This document shows, piece after piece, positions 25,235-33,007 of a DNA stretch of 37,862 nt (positions within the stretch are counted from its first letter, which is position 1; each line of letters begins with the position of its first letter). The notes below the pieces were generated by a model. It ran no database searches. It saw only the letters and a program-made list of their open reading frames with translations, and was not told where the DNA came from. Position numbers and translations under genes: made by a program. Source of the DNA: an uncultured Bacteroidales bacterium (lineage in GTDB: Bacteria > Bacteroidota > Bacteroidia > Bacteroidales > GWA2-32-17); assembly GCA_937960415.1 (NCBI GenBank), contig CALGPK010000001.1, forward strand, positions 68,952 through 106,813. Reading direction: 5' to 3'.

Positions 25235-27448
25235 TTAAAACAATATTCGATATAAAAACATAGGGTAAAAAGCCGATTGATAAACCGTTTCTATGGCTTT
25301 CTTACGCATATTATAACTTTGCATAATAGGCGATTTGTTCTGCGTCAAATTTTGTAGATCAATAGCCCATTCCTGTGTTGTTAATTTTCCATTTCGCTTA
25401 TAGCCTATGCGAACATCCATGCGAAAGTAGTCCGGAAACTTTTTTTCGTAAGCTTTACTAACATCATATCGTATAGAACTATGATTTATGCTTTCATTCA
25501 AATCAATGGGAATATAACGTTTGCCACCTGCATAAATCGTTTTAACGTCCAGCGTTAAAAAGTTACGTTCCTTAAGCTTCCATTCATATCCTGCTAGTAA
25601 ATTCGCTACATATTGACTATTGAATGCTGTATTGCGCCATTTGCCATCGTAACCTCTATATTTCGAATCGAACAATGATGTTGTAAACAACCAGTAAAAT
25701 CCTTTGTGAATGGTTCGCTCGAGCGTAAATTCAATACCAACATTTTTACCCACGCCTTTGTTTATAAGGCTATCTACGGCAGGAATACTAAAAAACTCAC
25801 CAGCATTGACAATGCTGTATTCGGGAATAATGGGCGATACCGGCACTTTAAACAACCACTGATAGTATGGCTCTATTTTAAAATATAAGTTTTTGTTTAA
25901 ACGATATGTATACGAAAGTACGCAATGATGGGAACGGGTATTTTTTAAATGCTTGTTTGTATATTGATAAGTATTGCTCAACGAATCATAATCGAGTAAA
26001 TAGTAAACAGCATACGGCTGCATTTGCGAATGCAAACCATATCCCAAAGCAAATGTTTGACTATTGTCGATACTCCATTCAATTCCCAAACGGGGTTCGG
26101 CTGTTATTTCGTTATTGATAAAATTCATCTGCGAATGCAAACCAGCGTAAAACCTTAAATAATCAGTTACATAATGTTGAATTTGTTCGTACACTTGTAC
26201 TGTAAAAAAATCAGCTCCTATTTGATGCAGTACAATGAATTTGTTCCAATTATCAATCAGAGCACTATCACAAAGTTCTGTTCGATGTTTTTTTATAGTA
26301 AAGCCCAAAATCAGATGATTGCGTGTATTTAATTTTGTTTTCATGTGCATTGCCAGAGCATAGGTAGTAGTTGTGTTTTTGCTTCGGTAATACGGATCGA
26401 ACGAAAGCAAAACTGTATCGATATTATCCACAATCGTTCTATCTGTTGTTAGTTGATGCGAAACAATGGTTTTTATATGAGTATTGTTGCCTGCAAGAAA
26501 TTGATACGACAGAGCTGTAACGTAAAGCGACGAAGCAAAAGCAGTGTGCATATCGACCAAACGGAAGCCTGTTGTTGAAGTATCGATTAAATCGGTACCC
26601 ATATCAATATGGCTGCTACCGTACAAACCTAGTAGCGAAAAAGATGCATTGTCTTTTGTAGGAACATGAACTTTGTATGACAAATCGTTGTAATAAGGGA
26701 CAGCTGTTCCGGTGCCTGTTCCAAATCCGAGTTTGTGCATTACAGCAAGTGTTGAGTAACGAGCATTAACCAAATACGAGCTATACGAATGTTTACTAAA
26801 TGGACCTTCTATACCAAGCTCAAATCCATTGAAACCTACCTGTCCGGTAAATTCAGTTTTCTGATTATTACCCTTACGCATCTTAAGATCGAACACCCCT
26901 GATATACCGTTGCCAAATTTTGCGGGAAAAGCACCCGTATAAAAATCGGAATTCGAAAGCAAATTGTTGTTGAGCATGCATACTGGTCCGCCGGTAGTTC
27001 CCAATGCTGCAAAATGGTTCGGATTAGAAATTTCCACATCGTCCAAACGCCAAATTACACCAATAGGTGAATTCCCTCGAATAATAATATCGTTGCGTGA
27101 ATCGTTTTGCATCACCACACCAGCATGATTACCTACCATACGAGCTACATCGCCCAAACTACCCGCATAACGCTCAGTTTGTTCTACATTGAAGGAGCGT
27201 GCCGATACCGTAGCTATAGACTCGGTCGATTTATCCTTGTGCGTTTGAGCAATAACCGATATCTCATTTAAAGTTACAATTTGCTCCATAAGGGCCACCT
27301 CAACAAATAATTCTTTTGCCGACTGCAATAGCAACCCTTGCAAAATCTCTGGTCTGTAACCTACAAATGAAACTTTTAGCGTATGTCGTCCTACTGGAAC
27401 ATTGCTTAACACAAAGTAACCATCGGCATTGCTAATAGTTGCATACAT
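25235..27448 (-). CDS. TonB-dependent receptor, 5' end disrupted
   Basis: The longest intact frame gives 737 residues from an ATG at 27446-27448, which falls inside an N-terminal carboxypeptidase-regulatory-like domain (SNADGYFVLSNVPVGRHTLK, VSFVGYRPE), so it is not the native start. Plug about 75-210 (RNDIIIRGNSPIGVIWRLDD, then NPNHFAALGTTGG, FPAKFGNGISGVFDLKMRKG); barrel to the C-terminus (DYFRMDVRIGYKRNGKL). Starting here the protein would lack a signal peptide and could not reach the outer membrane. The same frame continues upstream with convincing domain sequence to 27577, see the separate entry. Substrate unknown; no SusD-like partner. It follows punA on the same strand but is separated from it by about 50 bp. 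Confidence 0.88.
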   Translation of the reverse strand: MYATISNADGYFVLSNVPVGRHTLKVSFVGYRPEILQGLLLQSAKELFVEVALMEQIVTLNEISVIAQTHKDKSTESIATVSARSFNVEQTERYAGSLGDVARMVGNHAGVVMQNDSRNDIIIRGNSPIGVIWRLDDVEISNPNHFAALGTTGGPVCMLNNNLLSNSDFYTGAFPAKFGNGISGVFDLKMRKGNNQKTEFTGQVGFNGFELGIEGPFSKHSYSSYLVNARYSTLAVMHKLGFGTGTGTAVPYYNDLSYKVHVPTKDNASFSLLGLYGSSHIDMGTDLIDTSTTGFRLVDMHTAFASSLYVTALSYQFLAGNNTHIKTIVSHQLTTDRTIVDNIDTVLLSFDPYYRSKNTTTTYALAMHMKTKLNTRNHLILGFTIKKHRTELCDSALIDNWNKFIVLHQIGADFFTVQVYEQIQHYVTDYLRFYAGLHSQMNFINNEITAEPRLGIEWSIDNSQTFALGYGLHSQMQPYAVYYLLDYDSLSNTYQYTNKHLKNTRSHHCVLSYTYRLNKNLYFKIEPYYQWLFKVPVSPIIPEYSIVNAGEFFSIPAVDSLINKGVGKNVGIEFTLERTIHKGFYWLFTTSLFDSKYRGYDGKWRNTAFNSQYVANLLAGYEWKLKERNFLTLDVKTIYAGGKRYIPIDLNESINHSSIRYDVSKAYEKKFPDYFRMDVRIGYKRNGKLTTQEWAIDLQNLTQNKSPIMQSYNMRKKAIETVYQSAFYPMFLYRILF

Positions 27449-27614
27449 CGTATCGCTGGTTTGTAATACAATAGTAGCCCCAGCTAATGGGCTTTGAGTA
27501 ACGTAATCCGTTATTTTGCCACGAATATTTTGATATAACTGCTGTGCTACGGCTAAATTCGTTAAAAAAAAACAGGACTAAGCCTTGAAAAAAAAATTCA
27601 TCATAAAAAAACAT
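27449..27614 (-). pseudogene. Broken signal-peptide/5' segment of the TonB receptor
   Basis: In frame with the receptor, the minus strand reads MNFFFKA-stop-SCFFLTNLAVAQ, followed by QLYQNIRGKITDYVTQSPLA and GATIVLQTSDT, from an ATG at 27597-27601 region (ATG 27599-27601; a second ATG at 27602-27604) with an in-frame TAG at 27578-27580. A second frame from ATG 27612-27614 reads through the TAG (MFFYDEFFFQGLVLFF) and would join the receptor if the T9 tract at 27564-27572 had eight T. T9 tracts lie on both sides of the TAG (27588-27596 and 27564-27572). So the gene is either off by mutation, mis-sequenced in a homopolymer, or switched by slippage. Confidence 0.7.
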
Positions 27615-27664
27615 TATACACTTTTAAAGTATAAATGGCATTCATAGTAAACTGGTTGTTATGA

Positions 27665-28474
27665 TTAAATTTCTCTAACCAACTCTTTGATAATTTGTGT
27701 CATTTTAGGCTCCGACTGCGATGCAATGTGTTGTACATCTTCATGAGTAACTTTCACAATTTTGCCGGGAACTCCTAAATCGGTAATTATAGAAATAGCG
27801 AAACAAGGTATATTCATGTGACGAGCAACAATAACTTCGGGAGTAGTACTCATGCCAACGGTATCGCCACCAATATTTCTAAAGTAAACATATTCGGCTG
27901 GTGTTTCGAGTGTTGGTCCTGTTACTCCCACATACACGCCCTTTTGAACCTTAATACCCAATCGTTGTGCAATTTGTTCTGCTTTTGCAATTAACATTTT
28001 GTCGTATGGCTCGCTCATATCGGGGAAACGAGGTCCCAGTTCAGAATAATTTTTACCAATCAACGGATTGGGAATAAGATTGATATGATCGTTAATAATC
28101 ATCAGATCGCCTATTTCGAAATTTGGGTTAACTCCTCCGCTGGCATTAGAAACAATTAAATACTGGATGCCCAACTGCTTCATAACTCTAACAGGAAACG
28201 TAACTTCTTGCATCGTATAACCTTCGTAGTAGTGAAACCTTCCTTGCATAGCAATCACTTTTTTGCCCGATAGAATACCAAAAATAAGTCGCCCCTGATG
28301 ACCTTCTACGGTTGATACAGGAAAATTGGGAATGTTTTGGTATTCTAAAACATGTTCTACTTCAATTTCACGGACTAAACCACCTAAACCAGTTCCTAAA
28401 ATAATACCAATTTCGGGTTTAAACTTTGTTTTTTCGGCTATAAATACTGCTGATTGGTTGATTTTTTCTAACAT
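27665..28474 (-). CDS. punA: Purine-nucleoside phosphorylase (trimeric class)
   Basis: 269 residues, the normal size for the trimeric (class I) family. Motifs: GIILGTGLGGLV (phosphate loop), VEGHQGRLIFG, MQGRFHYYEGY, YLIVSNASGGVNP, GPTLETPAEYVYFR and GMSTTPEVIVARHMNIPCFA, with the purine-binding Glu in ETPAEY and ribose contacts in the MST segment. It splits purine nucleosides with phosphate into base and ribose-1-phosphate for salvage. Its first 56 bp overlap the end of lpxK, so the two are cotranscribed. Confidence 0.95.
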   Translation of the reverse strand: MLEKINQSAVFIAEKTKFKPEIGIILGTGLGGLVREIEVEHVLEYQNIPNFPVSTVEGHQGRLIFGILSGKKVIAMQGRFHYYEGYTMQEVTFPVRVMKQLGIQYLIVSNASGGVNPNFEIGDLMIINDHINLIPNPLIGKNYSELGPRFPDMSEPYDKMLIAKAEQIAQRLGIKVQKGVYVGVTGPTLETPAEYVYFRNIGGDTVGMSTTPEVIVARHMNIPCFAISIITDLGVPGKIVKVTHEDVQHIASQSEPKMTQIIKELVREI

Positions 28475-29537
28475 ACTCTATCAATTCTTGGTTAAACAAT
28501 TTTTTCTCGTTGTATAAAAATTCAATTTCAATCGGAATATAAAAAATAGGTAATTTTTTTAATCTATCTGCCGACGCAGATTCGCGAAGTCGTATGGCAT
28601 CTTTTTCAGTTGTTATTATCACTTTGTTGGAATAAGGTATTTCGTTGAAACGATTGTCAATTAGTTCAATATCTTTAGGCTTGAAAAAATAGTGATCGGG
28701 AAAAATTAACGAAATAGTTTCAATAGAAAATTTTTGAATATAGTCTATCAAAGGCTTGGGATTGGCAATACCGGTTACAAGCAAAACATAATATTTGCAC
28801 TTACTAAAGCTATACTTGGTTGCAGAGAAAGTTCCGGGAAAAACTACTACTGGGTTTTTGTATTCGATATGGGTAAAAAAGAGATATTGAAACGGAAACA
28901 AATTTAACTTTTTCTGTATAATACGTCGTTCAATTGGCTTTATGTCTGAAGGAGTGTTGGTTACAATCACCATATGAGCTTTATTTTTATGATGAATTCG
29001 CTCTCGTAAATTTCCGTATGGCAACAAATGATCTTCGTAAATAGGATTATTGTAATCTACCAGCAACAAATAAACACCTGCTTTAACAGCCAGATGTTGG
29101 TACCCATCGTCCATAATAATTACATCAATTTTTGGGTCTGTTTTTTTTAATAAAATTTCGATAGCTTTTTTGCGATCTTCGCAAACCACTACTGTAATGT
29201 CGGTAAATTTTTGTTTAATTTGCAAAGGTTCATCACCTACATCCATTGCTGACGAATCGATAAAAACCTCCAGAAAGCCTTTTGTTTTGCGTTTGTATCC
29301 TCTACTTAACACTGCTACCGAGTAGTATTCTTTAAGTGTCGATACCACATACTCTACATGAGGAGTTTTGCCAGTACCACCAACAGTAATGTTTCCTACG
29401 CAAACAATGGGTATTGGATATTCGTTCGAACGAAAAACTGAAATATTATATAAAAAATGTCTTAATTCTACAAAAAAAACATACAGCCACGACAAAGGAA
29501 TTAAGATAAAGCCATATTTTTTTCGATTCAACAACAA
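28419..29537 (-). CDS. lpxK: Tetraacyldisaccharide 4'-kinase
   Basis: 372 residues. N-terminal membrane-associated helix (YGFILIPLSWLYVFFVELRH), P-loop VGNITVGGTGKTPHVEY, SRGYKRK, DVGDEPLQI and MDDGYQH are LpxK signatures; the last four form the nucleotide and lipid site. It adds the 4'-phosphate of lipid A at the inner membrane. No ATG exists near the 5' end: an in-frame TAA lies six bases before three tandem TTG codons (29529-29537), so a TTG is the likely start. It overlaps punA by 56 bp and is divergent from the YchF-like gene. Confidence 0.94.
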   Translation of the reverse strand: MLLNRKKYGFILIPLSWLYVFFVELRHFLYNISVFRSNEYPIPIVCVGNITVGGTGKTPHVEYVVSTLKEYYSVAVLSRGYKRKTKGFLEVFIDSSAMDVGDEPLQIKQKFTDITVVVCEDRKKAIEILLKKTDPKIDVIIMDDGYQHLAVKAGVYLLLVDYNNPIYEDHLLPYGNLRERIHHKNKAHMVIVTNTPSDIKPIERRIIQKKLNLFPFQYLFFTHIEYKNPVVVFPGTFSATKYSFSKCKYYVLLVTGIANPKPLIDYIQKFSIETISLIFPDHYFFKPKDIELIDNRFNEIPYSNKVIITTEKDAIRLRESASADRLKKLPIFYIPIEIEFLYNEKKLFNQELIEYVRKNQPISSIYSRKNKV

Positions 29538-29661
29538 AGCTTACTTTTTAAATTTGCTAATGTAATGATTTTTCACAAATTCAGCAAATTGTTTTTAAGT
29601 ACACTTTACCATAATTAAAAATCTATATAAATCGATTATCGTTTATTAAAACGAAAATGGT

Positions 29662-29669
29662 TAGTTTTG
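29662..29669 (+). promoter_or_regulatory. Candidate -7 box for the YchF-like gene
   Basis: TAGTTTTG matches TAnnTTTG and lies 11 bp before the ATG at 29681. It would fall inside the coding region if the upstream ATG at 29657 were used, favouring the downstream start. -33 is weak. Confidence 0.35.
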
Positions 29670-29680
29670 CACAAAAAAAC

Positions 29681-30766
29681 ATGGCACTTCAATGCGGTAT
29701 AATAGGCATTCAGGGTAGCGGTAAAACAACATTATTTAATTCACTTTCAGGAACTAAAGCCGAAACACAGTCGTTCTCCGACAAAGCAAACATAGGTATT
29801 ATAAAAGTACCCGACAAGCGTTTGTATGAACTTGAAAAGTATCAAAAAACCGAAAAAATTGTCCATGCAACGGTCAACCTGGTTGACATTCCCGGACTAT
29901 CGAAAGGCTCATCTGGCAACGAAAGTGCCCGAAAATTTTTAAATGAAATTCGCAATAGCGATGCCTTTATTCATGTGGTTCGTTGCTTCGACAATCCCCT
30001 TGTCCCCCACCCCGATGGTAGCATCGATCCTATTCGTGATGTTGAAAACATTGAACTGGAGCTTCAGGCAAGAGATATAGAATCGATCGACAAAAAAATT
30101 CAGCGACTCGAAAAAGTTGCTAAAGCTGGAAACAAAGAAGCTAAACAACAAATAGAAAAACTCACTGAAGTCAAAGAGCGACTCGAAAACTTTGAATCGG
30201 TTCGCAACATGGAACTGCACGAAATTGCTCGCGAAGCAATCCAAGATTTGTTTTTGCTCACAGCCAAACCCATGCTTTTTGTAGCCAACGTCGATTCTAA
30301 CTCAGTGGTTAGTGGTAATGCCTATTCGAAAGCTTTAGAAAATTACCTCAAACCCAAAGGCTACACTATGCTTGTGTTAAGTGCACAATTCGAAGCGGAA
30401 GTTGCAGAACTTGACAACGAAGACGATCGAATGATGTTTTTGCAGGATGCTGGATTACAGGAACCAGCCGTAAATCGTCTGATACAAGCTGCTTACTACA
30501 TGCTTAACTTACGTACTTTCTTCACCGTTGGACCGAAAGAAATTCGTGCATGGACAATAAAAGAAGGTATGACAGCACCGCAAGCTGCTGGCGTAATTCA
30601 TAGCGATCTTGAACGTGGCTTTATCCGTGCCGAAGTAATGAAATATTACGACTTTGTAACATTAGGTAGTGAAGCTGCTTGCAAAGAAAAAGGTAAATTT
30701 TACATAGAAGGCAAAAATTACATCGTTCAAGATGGTGATATTTTACACATTAGATTTAATGTATAA
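29681..30766 (+). CDS. ychF: YchF-like (DUF933) P-loop NTPase with TGS-type C-terminus
   Basis: 361 residues from the ATG at 29681 (MALQCGIIGIQGSGKTTLFN), which aligns with YchF starts; an in-frame ATG at 29657 adds eight residues. The G domain shows GSGKTT in the P-loop, NLVDIPGLSKG (G3) and FVANVDS (G4 position, not NKxD). A coiled-coil region (RDIESIDKKIQRLEKVAKAG) follows, and the C-terminal domain has FFTVGPKEIRAWTIKEGMTA, APQAAGVIHSDLERGFIRAE, as in YchF/OLA1, which bind ribosomes and hydrolyse ATP. Classical YchF has PNVGKS in the P-loop, so this is a divergent subgroup. Single-gene unit, convergent with hutU. Confidence 0.9.
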   Translation: MALQCGIIGIQGSGKTTLFNSLSGTKAETQSFSDKANIGIIKVPDKRLYELEKYQKTEKIVHATVNLVDIPGLSKGSSGNESARKFLNEIRNSDAFIHVVRCFDNPLVPHPDGSIDPIRDVENIELELQARDIESIDKKIQRLEKVAKAGNKEAKQQIEKLTEVKERLENFESVRNMELHEIAREAIQDLFLLTAKPMLFVANVDSNSVVSGNAYSKALENYLKPKGYTMLVLSAQFEAEVAELDNEDDRMMFLQDAGLQEPAVNRLIQAAYYMLNLRTFFTVGPKEIRAWTIKEGMTAPQAAGVIHSDLERGFIRAEVMKYYDFVTLGSEAACKEKGKFYIEGKNYIVQDGDILHIRFNV

Positions 30767-30780
30767 ATTTTAAACCGCAA

Positions 30781-32796
30781 TTACCTATTAAACAACTGAT
30801 CTAGTAATTGTTCATCAACAAAATTAGGTAACGTAACTGTTAATCGTGGTTCTTTTTCCATTGCACGTTTGATAGCAAAAATAGCACCCTTATTACGAGC
30901 CCAACTGCGACGAGCAATCCCGTTGTTAACATCCCAGTGCAGCATCATTTTAAGCCTACGATCGGCATCGTCGGTACCGTCGAGCACCAAACCAAATCCA
31001 CCATTAATTACCTCGCCCCAACCCACACCTCCGCCATTGTGCAGAGAAACCCATGTTGCACCACGAAACGCATCGCCTATAACATTGTGAACTGCCATAT
31101 CAGCAGTAAATCGCGACCCATCGTAAATATTTGACGTTTCGCGAAATGGTGAATCAGTTCCAGAAACATCGTGATGATCACGACCTAAAACTATGGGAGC
31201 AGAAATATAACCCTTTCGTATAGCTTCATTAAATGCTTTAGCTATTTCGATACGTCCTTGTGCATCGGCATACAAAATACGAGCCAAACTTCCTACTACA
31301 AGTTTATTTTTTTTAGCTTCGCGTATCCACTTCAAATTATCGAGCATTTGTTGCTTAATCTCATCGGGTGCTTCGAATGCGAGTTTTTCTATTACATTTC
31401 CAGCTATCTCATCTGTTTTATCTAAGTCATCTGGATTTCCAGAAGTACATACCCAACGAAATGGACCAAAACCATAATCGAAACACATCGGTCCCATAAT
31501 GTCCTGAACATACGATGGATATTTGAAAGAACCATCGGATTTAAGAATATCGGCACCGGCACGGCTTGCTTCAAGCAAAAAAGCATTGCCATAATCGAAA
31601 AAATACATACCACGCTCGCAAAGTGTGTTGATAGCAGCCACATGACGACGCAACGATGCATATACCAATTCTTTAAAACGTGCAGGATCGTTGGACATCA
31701 TTTCGTTGGCTTCTTCGAACGAAATGCCTGCTGGATAATAACCACCGGCAAATGGATTATGCAACGATGTCTGATCGCTGCCAAGTTCTACAGTAATATT
31801 TTCTTTTACTAATCTTTCCCATAAATCGACAACATTACCATGATAAGCTAACGATACTGCTTCTTTATTTTGTTTAGCTTTAACAATTCGTAAAATCAAC
31901 TCATCTAGATGATGATAAACTTCATCAACCCAACCTTGTGAGAAACGAGTTTGTATGGCTTTTGGATTCACTTCGGCAATGACCCCCACAGCACCTGCTA
32001 TAACCGCTGCCTTGGGCTGAGCACCACTCATACCACCTAAACCACTCGATACAAATAGTTTGCCCGACATACCTTCGCCATGTTTGCTAATCATACGACC
32101 GGCGTTTAAAATAGTAATTGTAGTTCCGTGAACAATACCCTGAGGACCAATGTACATATACGAACCAGCCGTCATCTGCCCGTATTGCGTCACGCCCAAC
32201 GCATTATACCGTTCGTATTCATCTTTTGATGAGTAATTTGGTATCATCATACCATTGGTAACAACTACACGTGGAGCATCTTTATGCGAAGGAAACAATC
32301 CCATTGGATGACCCGAATAAATAACGAGAGTTTGTTCGTCGGTCATCTCGCTCAAGTATTTCATGGTAAGCAAATATTGAGCCCAGTTTTGAAATACCGC
32401 ACCATTTCCTCCGTAAGTAATTAGCTCGTGAGGATGCTGGGCTACTCTTGGATCTAAATTGTTCTGAATCATGAGCATGATGGCTGCTGCCTGTTTCGAT
32501 TGGTGTGGATATTCATCTATTGGACGTGCGTACATTTCGTAATCGGGTCGAAAACGATACATGTATATACGTCCGTATGTATTAAGTTCATTTAAAAATT
32601 CTGGAGCAAGTACAGCATGGTGTTTTTTCGGAAAATAACGCAATGCATTTCGAATAGCCAGTTTTTTTTCTTCTTGAGTTAAAACGTCTTTTCGTTTTGG
32701 AGCATGATTTACATTGGGATCGTACGGTTTGGGATTAGGTAATTCTTCGGGGATCCCTTGCTGAATAATACGCTTGAATTCTTCTTTCGATATCAT
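30781..32796 (-). CDS. hutU: Urocanate hydratase
   Basis: 671 residues from the ATG at 32794-32796 (MISKEEFKRIIQQGIPEELP); the frame continues 14 codons upstream but homologues start here. It is the long form (about 670 residues, as in vertebrates and Bacteroidota) and not the 550-residue proteobacterial one. Motifs: ITYGGNGAVFQNWAQYLLT, VIYSGHPMGLFPS, SSGLGGMSGAQPKAAVIAG (NAD+ binding), GSDQTSLHNPFAGGYYPAG and GRDHHDVSGTDSPFRET, plus LHNGGGVGWGEV. It turns urocanate into imidazolone propionate using tightly bound NAD+. Its partner ftcD is in the window but distant. Convergent with the YchF-like gene at 14 bp. Confidence 0.97.
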   Translation of the reverse strand: MISKEEFKRIIQQGIPEELPNPKPYDPNVNHAPKRKDVLTQEEKKLAIRNALRYFPKKHHAVLAPEFLNELNTYGRIYMYRFRPDYEMYARPIDEYPHQSKQAAAIMLMIQNNLDPRVAQHPHELITYGGNGAVFQNWAQYLLTMKYLSEMTDEQTLVIYSGHPMGLFPSHKDAPRVVVTNGMMIPNYSSKDEYERYNALGVTQYGQMTAGSYMYIGPQGIVHGTTITILNAGRMISKHGEGMSGKLFVSSGLGGMSGAQPKAAVIAGAVGVIAEVNPKAIQTRFSQGWVDEVYHHLDELILRIVKAKQNKEAVSLAYHGNVVDLWERLVKENITVELGSDQTSLHNPFAGGYYPAGISFEEANEMMSNDPARFKELVYASLRRHVAAINTLCERGMYFFDYGNAFLLEASRAGADILKSDGSFKYPSYVQDIMGPMCFDYGFGPFRWVCTSGNPDDLDKTDEIAGNVIEKLAFEAPDEIKQQMLDNLKWIREAKKNKLVVGSLARILYADAQGRIEIAKAFNEAIRKGYISAPIVLGRDHHDVSGTDSPFRETSNIYDGSRFTADMAVHNVIGDAFRGATWVSLHNGGGVGWGEVINGGFGLVLDGTDDADRRLKMMLHWDVNNGIARRSWARNKGAIFAIKRAMEKEPRLTVTLPNFVDEQLLDQLFNR

Positions 32797-32953
32797 AGCT
32801 GTTTTTTGCTGTAAATTTAAACAAAATATTTTGAACAAAACCCAATAAAATTCAATCTACTATTTTTCAACAAACCATTTTTATCGAATAAAAAGTTGTT
32901 TGCTGTTAAAGATTTGAAATAATTAAGGTTTTAAAAAAATCAATGAAATATAT

Positions 32954-32985
32954 TTTGCACTTTACAAAGATTATTTGTATATTTG
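32954..32985 (+). promoter_or_regulatory. Bacteroidota-type promoter of the T9SS cargo operon
   Basis: TTTG (32954-32957), 20-nt spacer, TATATTTG (32978-32985): an exact match to -33 TTTG and -7 TAnnTTTG with consensus spacing. The ATG at 33008 is 22 bp downstream. The strongest promoter match in the window. The other half of this 211-bp divergent gap (towards hutU) shows no clear promoter. Confidence 0.75.
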
Positions 32986-33007
32986 TCATACATAAATTCA
33001 TTTGACT

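Noticed and set aside
27578-27580. TAG as pyrrolysine or suppressed codon
   Set aside because: It sits in a signal peptide where a special residue has no role, and other genes here do not show internal TAG; mutation or slippage is simpler.
28419-28474. Frameshift between lpxK and punA
   Set aside because: Both proteins are complete at the junction; the 56-bp overlap is a normal coupled arrangement.
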